Source: Poecilobothrus nobilitatus (taxonomy: Eukaryota; Arthropoda; Insecta; Diptera; Dolichopodidae). Taken from it: 64,000 nt of DNA. A model generated the notes under the pieces. That model had not been told where the DNA came from. It worked only from the letters and a program-made list of their open reading frames with translations, and did no database searches. Shown here one piece after another: positions 23,214 through 34,965 of the stretch; within the stretch, counting starts at the first letter, position 1; each line of letters begins with the position of its first letter. Both the position numbers and the translations under genes were made by a program. The stretch covers positions 170,462,613 through 170,526,612 of the forward strand of contig OX352772.1 in the NCBI GenBank assembly GCA_947095535.1, given 5' to 3'.

Positions 23214-24845
23214 GGTTAGGTTAAGGTGGCTGCCAAAAAGGCACACTTAGACTGTATTTGGTCCATTGTGATACAACTATAGAAGCTTTTCTATCCCACT
23301 CGTTAAAATCAATTTGAGCTTTTTGCAAAGCGAAAAATACTCTTCACATTTTTACCTAACAGATCGCTAAGGCTGTCGAAGAGATATTGCCCCAAATGCG
23401 TATTTCTTCTTGCCGACAACACCGGGCATGTGCATAGGAGATGGAGAGTAGTTTCCTCCTCTTCTTCATACTTGCAGGCTCTACAATAGTCGTTTGGATA
23501 TAAGCCAAGTCTTCTGGCATGCTTCCCTATTAGACAGTGACCGGTGATTATTCCCATTGTCATTCCAATGTCTGCCTTTTGAGGGAAAGCAGATCATTGG
23601 ATCGTCTTAAATCGGTTTTGGGCCATGTCAATCTTGTGATATTGCACGAGGTTAAGTTTGACCATTTGTAATTTACCGTATCCGTTATTTAGTTCGAAAT
23701 AACGTTTCGCTTGTGGATTGAGGTACCCCTAGTCCTGCCCTGTCCGGCAGAACTTGTAAGGTTGTACCAATTCTTGCGAGTTCATCCGCTTTTCCATTTC
23801 CCGGAATACCTCGATGACGTGGTACCCAGCAAAGCTGAATGCTAAACTGCCTGGCCATCTCGTTAAGAAGTGTTCGGCAGTTTATTACAGTCTTCGAGGT
23901 TGTGCATGTTGATTCCAGAGATTTTAACGCAGCCTGACTGTCTGACAGAATACGTACTTGCTTCACAGTCAAAACGCTTTTATTCAGTAGAATCAAGGCT
24001 TCTTGAATTGTCATAATTTCCGCTTGGGAGACGCTACAATGGTCTGGTAATCGGAAATTATGACTGATATTCAGATTATCTGAGAAGACCCCGCATCCTA
24101 CACTGCTGTTAATTTTTGAACCATCCGTGTAGAATTGTACTCCTTCGAAGGTCATCACTGTGTCCGAGTTCCGACTCTCACGGCTTGGTATGCTCGTCAC
24201 ATGAGATTTCCCGAAGAAGTAAGTGGGGGACGTGTAGTCAACCAAGGCAGGAGTGGACTTGAATTGGTTTATGATATACGAGTGACTTTCTCATGAATTG
24301 ATCCACTGAGATGTAGCTTTTAATCTCACAGCTGTGTTTGCGTCTGCAAATATACTATAATATTCTACAGGCATCAGATTAAGCATGATGTCTAATGCCG
24401 CAGAAGGGGTTGTTATTAAAAAGCCACAAATACATAGTGTGGCAGTTCTTTCGACCCTAGCGATTGCCTTGCGGTTGACCTCTTTATCGATTGCCTTCCA
24501 CCATACTAGGACTCCGTACATAAGAATGAGTCTTACTACGGATGTGTATAGCCAGTAAGTCATGTATGGCTGAAGCCCCCATTTCCTACCAATAGCTTTT
24601 TTACACGAATAGAGTGCTATTGAGGCCTTCTTTACTCTTTCTGAGATGTTAGCCTTCCAGCTTAACTTCCTGTCTAGAGTTAGACCCAGAAATTTCGCCA
24701 TTTCGCTAAAGGCAAGAGTGCAGCCATTTAACGAAGGCGGTTTTATTTTAAGAATTTTATATTTTCTTGTAAAAAGGACCACTTCTGTTTTCTCTGGATT
24801 TACTGATAGTTCACAGTCTCTAGCCCATGTTGTGATTTTGTTTAG
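23214..24845 (-). mobile_element. LOA/R1-like element, 5'-truncated, inserted into the jockey copy
   Basis: A 1.63-kb insertion with target duplication TTAGAGTTA at 23205-23213 and 24846-24854. Domains on the minus strand: end of RT (24842-24291: VVLFTRKYKILKIK, then FLGLTLDRKLSWKANI, then AIGRKWGLQPYMTYWLYTSV), RNase H (24245-23685: FYTDGSK, SQAEIMTI, ILSDSQAAL, WVPRHRGIPGNGKADELAR, i.e. a complete D-E-D-H/D set) and a C-terminal segment with CRACKYEEEEETTLHLLCTC (23563-23309). A C/A-rich tail (TTAACCTAACC on the minus strand) ends it. The missing RT palm makes it a typical dead-on-arrival 5'-truncated insertion. Frame breaks lie near 24270 and 23640. The related copy is at 50124-51761. Confidence 0.85.
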
Positions 24846-25775
24846 TTAGAGTTAAAATCAACTCTGTTGATTTTGCCCCAATTTAAAATTTCTCCAAATT
24901 GAGATTTACCTGAAGCGAAGCAGAATATTTACTAGCGCTGTCTCCGTAAGAAGCAACGAGCGTGCTGCCTTCTACAAAACTATGAATTGAATTGGATGCT
25001 ATACTTAAAAGATCGTTTAGAAATATTTGGAAAAATGTCGGGGAGAAAACAGATCCTTGCATCAGCATTAATTTAATGGGACTTTAGCATTAATTTTGAA
25101 TTGGGCTGAAGAGTAATCATTGACCAGGATACGAATCGAACAACTCGAAAGAAAATCTTCAATCCATTTTACAAATACACCACCGAAGCCCATTGCGTTG
25201 CATTTAGCAATTAAAGTACTATGCCAAATCCGGTCAAAAGCTTTAGAAATGAAGCGGAAAGCTCAACTTGTTTCCCAATTAAGTTTTGACTGAGAAAATT
25301 CTCATTGAAGTGGTGGAGCCAGTTATTACTATGGATATTGAAATCACCAGCCACAATAATTTCAGATTCTGGGTTTAATTCCAAAATATCATTATCTGGT
25401 TGGTGAGGTTTCCGATCTCCGAAATGGACTCCAGTTAACTGAAGTTTGGAGACCTGTATAAATAACATAAATAAATGACGTGCCTAATAACAATGATTTT
25501 TATCCAAATGTAGTGGAACATTTGGTTGGAACACTTATATTTTTAGAGAACGCTGTAACCGACATTATTTTTAACATAAAGAGCGATCCCCGTATGAGGC
25601 TCAAAATGGGAGACAAACGAGTAATATTCAATGACAAAGTTGTCGTCTTGGCCAATCACTTGGGTCTCATACAATGCTAATATTGCTAGTTTTACTGTTA
25701 ATGCTAATATTGCTGGTTTAAGGTAACATTCTTCTTTAGCTGCCAATCCTCTTGGATGTTGGCGAATCACATTTA
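24846..25775 (-). pseudogene. jockey-like element, EN and RT pieces with internal deletions
   Basis: 5' part of the split jockey copy. From right to left: EN start (25770-25543: ALYETQVIGQDDNF, then HTGIALYVKN), EN middle (25400-25280: IIVAGDFNIHSNNWLHH, then IGKQVELSAS), a deletion of roughly 1 kb, then RT (ISKAFDRIWHSTLIAKC near 25250-25200; VFVKWIEDFLSS; SVFSPTFFQIFLNDLLSIAS at 25055-25000) and HSFVEGSTLVASY, where the FADD active site is lost. It ends at NLEKF near 24883, after which the LOA element interrupts. It matches the element at 30.5-33.6 kb throughout. Confidence 0.8.
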
Positions 25776-25779
25776 GACA

Positions 25780-27930
25780 TCACTGTAAATTTATGATAAT
25801 GTTGTTGTATTCTTCTCTGTTGGATGCTGTTTGTAATAGTTCGGCGATTGTTCTCAACCCTGTCCAGTTTCTGATATTACGAAGCCAAGATATTTCTTTT
25901 CTACCTACACCACGTCTGCCTTCAATTTTGCCTTAGATTATAAGTTGTAGGATTTCATATTTATTGTTGCGCATGATGTGTCCAAGGTATGCAGATTTAC
26001 GATGCTTAATATTTTGTAATAGCTCGCGTTCAGTTTGTAATCTGTGCAGAACTTCGTTATTACTCACTCTATCGACCCACGATATTTTTAAAATTCGTCT
26101 AAAGGTCCACATTTCAAACGCCTCGATCTTATTCATATCTTCTATTTTCAACGTCCAAGTCTCCATGCCATACAAAAGAACTGAGCAGACGTAACATTTT
26201 ACGAGTCTTAATCTTAGACTGGGATCAAATTCTCTATTGCACAAAATTTTTTTATATCTGCAGAAGACTTCACGTGCCATTTCTATTCTACATTTGATTA
26301 CATTTGATGAGATGAGGTTCTCCATTTTTCATCTAACCAATATCCTAGATATTTGAAACGGGTGGCTCGCTCAACTTCTAAACCACTTAGCGTTAATTTA
26401 GTAATATTACCATAGGTATTTTTTCTGCTTAGTATCATGAACTTGGTTTTACTTGTATTCATATTAAGGCCAAATAATTTACTTTGGTGATTGAATTTTT
26501 GCAGCAATAACTGAAGATCTTGTATATTATCCGATAGAAAAGTTGTATCGTCGGCGTAACTTATGTTGTTGATAGTTATGCCATTAACTTTTATACCTTC
26601 TTCCCTATTACTGATTGCTTCCCGAAAAATAAATTCTGAATAGCAATTGAAGAGCAATGGTGAAAATATGCAGCTTTGCCGAACTCCTCTCTGGATTTCA
26701 AATTCCTTTGTTATAATATAAACCATGCGAATTTTAGAAGTTTGGTGTCAATATAGATTCTGAATGCACTTAATATCCTTTTCATCTATGTTTGAAAGTT
26801 TTAGAATATCGATCAATTTGTTATGTTGCACTTTGTCAAAAGCTTTTTCGTAATCGATGAAACATAGAAAAACATCTTTCTGTACGTCTCTGCAATTTTG
26901 TACCAGAACTTGAATGGAAAAAAGAGCTTCTCTAGTACCCATACCATTTCTGTAGCCAAATTGCGTGTTCTAGCTTTTTCTACAGTCGATTGTCTAATAT
27001 TTTAAGAAAAATTTTCAATGTGTGGCCAATCAAACAAATTATTCTATATTCATTGCAAGTTCTGGCATTACTCTTCTTCGGTAAGGTTATAAAGGTGGAT
27101 TTAAGCCAATCTAGAGGGTAGATACCTGTGTCATATATTTGATTAAATATCCGCTCGAAAATTTCAATATTTTGTTCATCGATTAGTTTCACTATTTCGG
27201 CTGGAACTTCATCAGGGCCAACAGCTTTCTTGTTTTTTGAATTTCTAATCGCGTATTGGATTTCAGCTTTGGTAATTGGTGGACCTGTTAATTCCTAATT
27301 TGTTACATTTTCTTGAATTGGAGATCTTTCATTATCAGAGAACAACTCTCGAATATACTTTTCCCATATTGTATTCTTTATCTGGGGATCAGTCACTATT
27401 TCGTTTTCCTCATTTACCAAAACAAAATGATTGACTTTGCGATGTACACCTGATAAGTCTTTAATCTTCTTATGTAAATTAAAGTCATCGTGTATGCTAT
27501 GCAATCTTTCCAATTCTTCGCACTCTTGAGTTAGCCATTCGTTTTTTGCGTTCTTAATTTTTGCCTTAATTACTTTATGAAGTTCTTTGTATCTTAAGAT
27601 ATCTATGTTTTCAAATTTCCACCTCTCGCTCATTAATTCCAATACCTCCTCTTTCATCCACTTTCACTTAGCAATAAAACGTTTAGGACCAATTTTATTA
27701 TTAGTGACGCTGTTTAAAATATTTTTTGTTTGTTGTCATAACTCAACGCCTTCCAAACTTCTATTACAGTTCACAGTACGAAGTTTATTATTAATTTCTA
27801 ATGCAATGCTGGCTTTAATAGACTCGTTTTTCAGTTTATCAAGATCTATAGTTTTCTTTCGATTTGACATTGGACGACAAGAAAATTTCAATGCAGACCA
27901 CGAACATTGCAAAAATTTGCGCTACAATTG
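25780..27930 (-). pseudogene. RTE-type non-LTR element, RT region
   Basis: Minus-strand open segments in order: linker (27657-27295, MSERWKFENIDILRYKELHK), fingers (27192-26980), palm (26942-26748: FIDYEKAFDKVQHNKLIDIL), then 26726-26298 with RGVRQSCIFSPLLFNCYSEF and an intact ISYADDTTFLSD active site, and the C-terminal part (26325-25933: EAFEMWTFRRILKISWVDRV, then HRKSAYLGHIMRNNKYEIL). These are hallmarks of arthropod RTE elements. The APE endonuclease is missing (5' truncation near 27930). Stops at 27294, 26979 and 26747 and a frameshift near 26310 inactivate it. Copy B (52696-54836) is better preserved. Confidence 0.85.
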
Positions 27931-30490
27931 GCAATGATTAACTGCAACAATGGTTGGAAACTATATAAATAATATAATCTAGAAAAAAAAAAAATACAAA
28001 ACCAAAAGTTTCAAGTAGTTAAAGAATTTGATAAACGAAGAGTAAATTAAAAATCAGCTGTCTCCACCACAGGGCCGGCTGCTACTACAAGAAAAGCATA
28101 ATGCCAAATTCATAGATTTTTTACATAATAATTTATGTCAAAGTAAAATAACTTATAATAATATAACATCATTTTGTTTTATTCAATAACAATAATAAGC
28201 AATGAAATCATAAAAAATATATGTATGTACATTCATTCATACTTCCATTTATATACATGTAGAATTAAAAACACATGTATTTTGTAAATTATTATATATA
28301 TAAATGTTTTAATTTGGTATTTCAATTTTTTGATACAATTCACTTAAACATTACAATTATAATGATATGATTTAAATTGATACATTTTTATTTTTACTTA
28401 ATTTTAAATTTTATTTTCTTTTTATTTTTTAATTCTTTTGTTTTATAAATTAATTTTCTTTTTTACTAAATATAAAATAAACCGATCTAGGCGATAATGT
28501 GTTTCTGAATAATCTCCTTTTTTTAATTTTTATCTTTTTCATCTCTTTCTAATTCAAAAGCATCGCATGTTATTGGAAAAGAACCGTTGGTCAAATGGAG
28601 ACCCAAATTGAGAGAGTTTCTCAACTGTACTTGTCATTGAACAATAGTGATTACATGCGGTAATAATTAACATGCGTTACAAGATAATAATTAATATGTG
28701 TAGTAATGAAACATTACTTTGTTTATTAAAAATTATGTATAGGGTGATTTGAGAATTTGTGAAAGTGTGACAAGGTTAGTGAACTGGGTCACTACATACA
28801 TATCTATGTGTGTACATGATTTTTTTTTTCATTCAAAAATATTAGAAGTAAAAAATAATAAAAACTGTAAAGAAATGCAAAACAAACATAATTAACATTA
28901 ATATTGAATCTGTTAACATTTTACAGTTTAAATTTTGCGTCATCAACAAAAGAATAATATGCATCTATTTTATATAAATTTTTAGAGAAAAAAAACAAAT
29001 AAAATTTGTTCATATATTTCTAAAAATTAAAGAAATAAAATTTTAATTATTAACTTAAACTTAAATTTTAAAAAATAAAACTATCCAAAAAGTTTAATTT
29101 CGATTTGCTTTTCATTTTATTTCAATTTAAAAGAATTCACTAACTATACTAAACATAAAATAAATTAAAAAAATACCCCAATAATTAAAAACAACATACA
29201 TACTGGATATCAAACAGTGGCATGCATTTTCCGGTGATTTTGATTTCGACAACGTTGGACTTGACCATCAACATACACTAATATTTTGAAATTAACTTAA
29301 TTTAATTATAATATTTATCTTATTTATTTTATAACTTAAATCAAATAGATACCTAACTTAAGATTATTATTTTTTTTTTTAACTCATTCTCGGTTTGACC
29401 GTCGGTTTGACAACATCGTTTACGAATAATTAAAAATATAAACAATATTTACTCAATTTTTAAGTTTAACTTAATCTATTTTATTTTAATTTTAATTTAA
29501 CTAATAAATTCACTTGTTTTTTTATTTTATCTATATTTTTTATTTTGTTTTAATTTTAATTATGTGTAAAATAAAAGGTACAAAATAAATATAAAACACG
29601 TTTTAAATCTCGGCTGCACTTCCAATGGCGGCAGTAAGATAAGTTAAAGAAAAAGTTTCTTTTTGCTTTTTTAATAACACATTCTTTTTAATAACACATT
29701 TCTTTTTTAATATCACATTTATTTATTATTTTTTTGTGTTAATTAATTTCACTTTTTTTTATATTTATTTATTATTTAGTATATTCAAAATTGACTAATT
29801 TATTTTATATTATTTTTTTTAAAATTTTTCTAATTCAACACGCGCGGTTGCTTTGTTTACAATTAATTAATTTTAATTTCAATTTTTTTTTTTTTTTTTG
29901 TTCTTTTCTTTCTAACATCTCCTAGCTGTAAACAAAGCAAAAACAATATCCTTCTCACTCCATCCCGTTGATAGATGTCAGTGTTCCAATTCTTCTCTTC
30001 TCAATAATCAATACCACCATAACTTAAACTGTAATTTTAATTTGTAATTTCTGGTGGTATTTACTTATTCTAATTTACTTTTAGTTTTTCATAAAAGATC
30101 TTGAGAAGACTTTAATTTTATTGTAAATTTTACTATTATTTATAATAGTGTGTGTAAATATCAACTTAATTAATCAATAATTTTTATTTGCTATAACGTG
30201 CTCTTTTTTCTTTTTTTGTATTGCACATAAGGTTTGCTTTGGGTGTGTTTTTTGGTTGTAACTGCGTTCAATAAGGTCACTTCACAGTGTATGCTAAAAA
30301 CTGTTGAACGTTTTTTTAATCATTTGCACATTCAAGGCAAACATTTAATTTAATTTAATTCACAAACAAATTGTGTTGTCAAGCTCGCGGTATTCATATC
30401 GTACACATATAATTTTTATAATTTTTATTGTTTCTTTATCAATTTAAATTTTAATTTGATATTTCACTTTTTTATCTAATTATAAATTTT
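27931..30490. other. 2.5 kb of AT-rich DNA without a recognised gene
   Basis: Long A/T runs and no coding frame of note. The part up to about 29215 belongs to the duplicated block. The remainder precedes the jockey-like element, where base composition changes abruptly at about 30540, marking that element's 5' edge. Confidence 0.5.
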
Positions 30491-30492
30491 AA

Positions 30493-31734
30493 TTTGTTGA
30501 TTTTTACTTATATTGTTTTTTAAAATTTTACAAAATTACCAATTTTAATGTAGATTTCTGCAATATACGCGGTTTACAGGCGAATTTCAATGCCGTCACT
30601 TGCCATGTAAATTCTAGCAAACCAGCAATTCTTACCCTATGTGAAACTCAAATTAACGGCCAGAATGATAATTTTAATATTACTGGCTACACACTTGTTT
30701 CACATTTCGTGTCTAAAAGAGGTATCGCCATCTATATTAAAAATGACACAGCTTTCAACACTCTTAATAAATTCAAATGTTCTAGCCCAACTTTCCACTA
30801 TGTTTGGATAAAAATCTTTATTAGAAAGCAAGTCATAGATTTCTGTTTCTTATACAGATCACCCAACTCAAGTGAAGAGGAAACTGCTATGGAAATTGAA
30901 AATCTCTCAAACCAGATCAATGAAATTTTGGATTCATATCCAGGAACTGAAATTGTTTTGGCGGGTGATTTCAATATTCATAATAGAGACTGGCTTCACT
31001 TTTCTAGTAACACCTCTCTGAGTCAAAACTCAATTGAGAAACAAGTTGAACTATTCTCATCTCTTTTCCATCTTTCTCAACTTGTCCAAAATCCCACTAG
31101 GATCCCGGATCGTGCTGATCAAGATAGCTACCTCTTGGATCTGTTCCTGACCACACACCCTGAAAAATATGTGGTTTCAGTTGGTTGCCCCCTGGGTGGA
31201 TCCGACCATTGTTTAGTTAAAACAAGTTTCCGGGTAGGCCCAATTACCAATCAAAGGACTCCTCCGAGGAAATTAGTATGGCGAAACAGCCATGCGAACT
31301 GGGAGGGTCTTAACAGTTTTTTCAGATCCTTTGATTGGTCATTGTGCTTACGCGATAGGAATGTCAACTTTGCTGCAAATGCGATTTGTGAAACAATTTT
31401 ACTTGGAATGAGGTTATTTATTCCTCACTCCATGAGAACTATTAAACGGAAATCCAAATCTTGGTTCAATCGCATTTGCAGTGAAGCCATTTTCAAAAAG
31501 GAGGAGGCTTTTAAACTGTGTCAAAACAATAGATCGGAGGCTCTCAGGGCAAACTATACAGTGGTTCGAAACAGGTGCAAGAGAGTTATCAACAGGCAAA
31601 AATTCTTGTTCAACCTAAAGTTGAAACGCAAACTTATCCACATGCCTAAGAATAGCAAATCCTTTTGGTCATTTGCAAAAAGTTTAAAAGAAGACGCTAG
31701 CGGGTCTTCTTTTCCTCCGCTTGTTGATAATTAA
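30493..31734 (+). pseudogene. jockey-like element, AP endonuclease domain
   Basis: Endonuclease that would nick the target to prime reverse transcription. The frame is open from 30493, but no ATG begins it; clear homology starts near 30553 (FCNIRGLQANFNAV), so the element is probably 5'-truncated and ORF1 is missing. EN motifs: LCETQING (catalytic Glu) near 30640, IVLAGDFNIHNRDW near 30955, and SDHCLV (active-site Asp-His) near 31200. The basic linker to the RT follows (FNLKLKRKLIHMPKNSKSFW near 31610). The frame stops at 31732-31734 after SFPPLVDN; the RT continues one frame over from 31721. It serves here as the reference copy for the fragments at 3.5, 6.5, 22.7-25.8 and 49.6-52.7 kb. Confidence 0.85.
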
Positions 31735-33350
31735 TAACACGATTGTGTCAGATTCCAAAGAGAAAGCGAACTTGTTTGGCAAGCAGTTCTCTTGCAACTC
31801 GACACTGCCTCAGTCAACTTTAAAGCCACCAACTGTTCCTGAAGTTGACTACTCCTTCGGTAAAATATACTTTAGGACAAGAGCAGTGATGAAAATTTTG
31901 AAAAATCTTGATGGAAAAAAATCAGCCGGTCCAGATGGTATCACTACCATGGTTCTTAAAAATACCTATTCAAGTATTTCAAAACCTCTACGCAACCTTT
32001 TTTATCTTTCCTTTACTTCGGGTATTCACCCTACCCAATGGAAGGTTGCCCATGTTTTCCCAATTCCAAAAAAAGGTAATAAAAGCGATCCCTCTAACTA
32101 CCGTCCTATTGCTATAACCTCGGTTCTTTCCAAGGTAATAGAAAAAATAGTAAACCAGAAGCTTTTGAAATATCTGGATCGTAGAGCTTTGCTTCATGAT
32201 CGACAATACGGGTTCAGAGCCCGTCGTTCAACCGGTGATCTCATGACTTACCTTTGCGAAAAGTTGAATATCAGCCTTCACCATTCTGGTGAATCTAATG
32301 TAGTGGCTCTGGATATTTCTAAAGCGTTCGACCGAGTCTGGCATGATGCTTTATTAGCAAAATGCAAAGCGTTAGGACTAGGTAGAGTCTTTCTAAAATG
32401 GATTGGAGATTTCCTTTCGAATCGCATGATTCGGGTACTTGTCGATGGTTATTCATCTGACAATTTTATAACTAATGCTGGTGTCCCTCAGGGATCGGTT
32501 TTGTCCCCCACTCTCTTCTTAATATTTATCAATGACCTACTTTCAATTACCTCCTATCCAATCCATAGTTTCGCAGGTGACAGCACTCTTGTAGCTTCCT
32601 ATGAATTTCATAGTCGCTGTGGTATTAACACCAAAAAAACGCAATGCTGTTTAATCTCGTGTAAAGTAGCTACTACTACACCCAACCTGACTTTTCAGGG
32701 TGAAGCTTTGCAGCACTCAACAGATTTAAACATTCTGGGCATCGAGCTAAATCAGAAATTGACCTGGTCAAATCATATTTTTGGTATAGCTGAAAATCCT
32801 GCTAAATGTCTAGGTTTGTTGTGTCGCTGTAAAGCTTACTTTTTTCCTTCCGATCTTCTCAACATCTATAAAATGTACATTAGGCCGAAAATGGAGTATA
32901 ACGCACATATTTGGGCTAGAACACCCCAAACACCGCTGGGTTATCTTGACAAAGTGCAAAACAGAGCTATTCGCCTTATTGGCGACCCCAGTGTCACCTC
33001 AACGCTCACTCCACTTTGCCATCGCCGTACTGTTGGGTCATTGACCCTCTTTTATACCTTGTAGGCGTGAACACCTGTTCTAAAGAAATAAAACAATTGA
33101 TGCCTCCACTCAAAGTTTTCCAACGTGAAACGAGGAGTGCAACAGATGCCCACCCATAGACTGTCGAACTGGCAAGATGGCGCAATACAGCATTCGGAAA
33201 TTCGTTTGTCATGCGCACGTCGCGTTTATGAAACCTTATGTCCGCACATGTGTTCCCAAAAGTTGGTAATTCATTTGTGTACGATATATCGAAATTCAAG
33301 AAGAACACTAACATCTTTCTTCAAAATAACTATCCAAATTTTTCCCTTCA
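31721..33350 (+). pseudogene. jockey-like element, reverse transcriptase
   Basis: A 447-codon open frame (31721-33064) with the ordered RT motifs: KKSAGPDGITTMVLKN, PIPKKGNKSDPSNYRPIAIT, FRARRSTGDLMTYL, ALDISKAFDRVWH, NAGVPQGSVLSPTLFLIFIN, and the palm box SFAGDSTLVASY near 32570, where the second residue of the expected FADD is followed by Gly, so one catalytic Asp is lost. Right after it about 30 residues (present in the other copies as KYSASLQVNLNLEKF and flanks) are deleted in frame, joining ASY to EFHSRCG. The thumb and C-terminus read to TLFYTL at 33064 and continue in another frame (PPLKVFQRETRSATD near 33105) to about 33350. A frameshift separates it from the EN part at about 31735. 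Confidence 0.85.
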
Positions 33351-33589
33351 TCCTCCATAATCCCAATTTTCCTATATTCAAACACCCAAGTAATCCTTCC
33401 CCCATCCTTTTCCTAAAACCAAGCTGTACATTATATGATTATGTATTAAAGGTCCAATCCTATAGTTTGGTTTTAAAGGGGGTGGTTTTGGTTGGTTAGA
33501 GTCCAACACTACTCAGAGGAACCTCGTGCAGTTCTTTTGAGTGACTTTTGATGTTTTCCACCGTCCCTCATAAAAAAAAAAAAAAAAAA
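33351..33589 (+). mobile_element. 3' untranslated region and poly(A) tail of the jockey-like element
   Basis: Relatively GC-rich non-coding sequence ending in an uninterrupted A run at about 33571-33589, the usual 3' end of a target-primed insertion. I could not find a convincing target duplication at the 5' edge near 30540. Confidence 0.7.
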
Positions 33590-34450
33590 ATAACTAATAA
33601 TTTTTAGAAAAAAGCAAAAACACTGTTTACATAATATCGAACTCTAATTTTGTTTACATTATATTTTTTATTTCAATTAATTTTTGACTAATTTTTTTTT
33701 TTGTAATTTATATTTAATTAAAAAATTAAAAAATAAATAAAACATAATGTTTTGAAATGCTTTGTGCCAGTGCTAATTTAGTGGTTAAGTAGTCTAGCTA
33801 TGCCGATTTGACTCCAGGAAATGAGGTTATGACCATGTAGTATCAAAGAGTATGGATATGGTTGACTACAGGAAGTTACGTTATTGGAATGTTAAAGTAA
33901 TATGTAAATTTATTTACAGTAATGTGCATTAAGTGGTTAACTTTGAAATTAGCATTATTGCAATTATTTATGTGTGCAATATATAAATGTAATGAAGCTT
34001 GGAAAAATTCTATTAAAAAATTTTTGATAATAGTTATTAAGCCGACGTTGTTATTAAGTGTAATATAAACTCATATAAAATTTTTGAAGGTTAACAAGTT
34101 AATGCGGAATAAATTTCATAATTAGAATGAAAACAAGTTATTATATGGAAATATATATTATGTATATGATTGAATGAAGGGTATTATGGATTTGAATGTA
34201 TGATTGGAGTGTGAGAATATGTCATGAAATTTAAAAATTAAGTTAAGTGGATTTAAAATGTTTTAAGATATGGGGTTTACGACTTTGGTACGATGTTATA
34301 AGCCTAGAAGCTTCAGCAAATTCAGAGATTTGAAAAGGGAAAGTTGGGAGTTCGGAAGGTTCGCAGAATTGGAATAAGATCATAGTTATGCAAATGAGCT
34401 CACGACAAAGTTATTTGAACTTTTAAGAAATGTTGTTGGCGCGTGTGCGA
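33590..34450. other. AT-rich DNA, with a recurring block at its right end
   Basis: No gene. The last 60 bases (about 34388-34449, with GCAAATGAGCTC and GTTGGCGCGTGTGC) recur at 40875-40975 on the other side of the LTR element and begin again at the end of the window (63985). This repeat is the insertion target of the LTR element. Confidence 0.5.
33885..33985. repeat. small third copy of the Polinton-like fragment's left flank
   Basis: GGAATGTTAAAGTAATAT followed by an ATTTACAGTAATGTGCA-type stretch and TTATTGCAATTATTTATGTG matches 41998-42090 and 55896-55986, which lie just before the short ORF in the two large fragments. Here the homology ends at TGTGTGCAAT and no ORF follows. Confidence 0.7.
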
Positions 34451-34965
34451 AATTTGTATTTATAAAAATAAATATTGTTATTTTTTTTTATAATGAATTA
34501 AAAAACGGTTTATTTTAATGTTGTTGTTATATTTAATTTTATTGAACTTTACTGTTGTGTTTTATGTACATAACTGAATTTCTTATTTCTAAAATTTTGT
34601 AACTGTACTTCAATATTTTCGATTATCAGCAATATTGATCATTTTATAAAAACTAAAAAGATACACATATTGAACGGTCAGCAATATATTCATTTTAATA
34701 ATATTCTGTACATGTGTTTTTAAGTGGATATTCCATATACATATTTTTAAGTATACAAAAAGTATTTCATTTCAATATTGCTCAATAATCAAGAATACGA
34801 AGTACAATTTTACATTGTCAACGTATTACATATTTGTTTTGTTAAAAATTTGAATTTAACAGGTTATTAACACTTGAAAGTATTTTATCATAGTTATCAG
34901 TTTTTATTTCAATTTTATTAGGAGGATCCAGGATTTTGTTCGAAAGTGAACAGTTATACATAACT
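34451..34965 (-). repeat. 3' LTR of the errantivirus-type element
   Basis: About 515 bp, matching 40332-40845 with only two substitutions and one T-run length difference that I can find. The end of the env-like frame runs into it. Confidence 0.95.

Larger units (their letters stand above)
20713..29215. repeat. segmental duplication, copy A (partner 47705-55607)
   Basis: The same order of pieces (I-like RT 3' half on plus; then jockey C-terminus, LOA element, jockey EN/RT, RTE element on minus; then AT-rich tail) occurs in both copies at roughly 95-98 % identity by eye, with long stretches identical. The left edge is inside the RT of the I-like element (ATGCTCAGTATTT). The right edge is after AACATACATACTG near 29210. 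Copy A carries about 570 bp near 28245-28810 that copy B lacks. Shared insertion-in-insertion structure shows that the block was duplicated as DNA and not built twice. Confidence 0.9.

Noticed and set aside
23210..23226. Telomere-like TTAGGTTAGG
   Set aside because: It is formed by the target duplication plus the tail of the LOA element, is repeated identically at 50121, and is too short for a telomeric array.
29495..33600. Possible target duplication TAACTAATAA flanking a 4.1-kb jockey insertion
   Set aside because: The left match lies 1 kb upstream of the first jockey homology in pure AT-rich sequence with no ORF1; such a word is expected by chance here.
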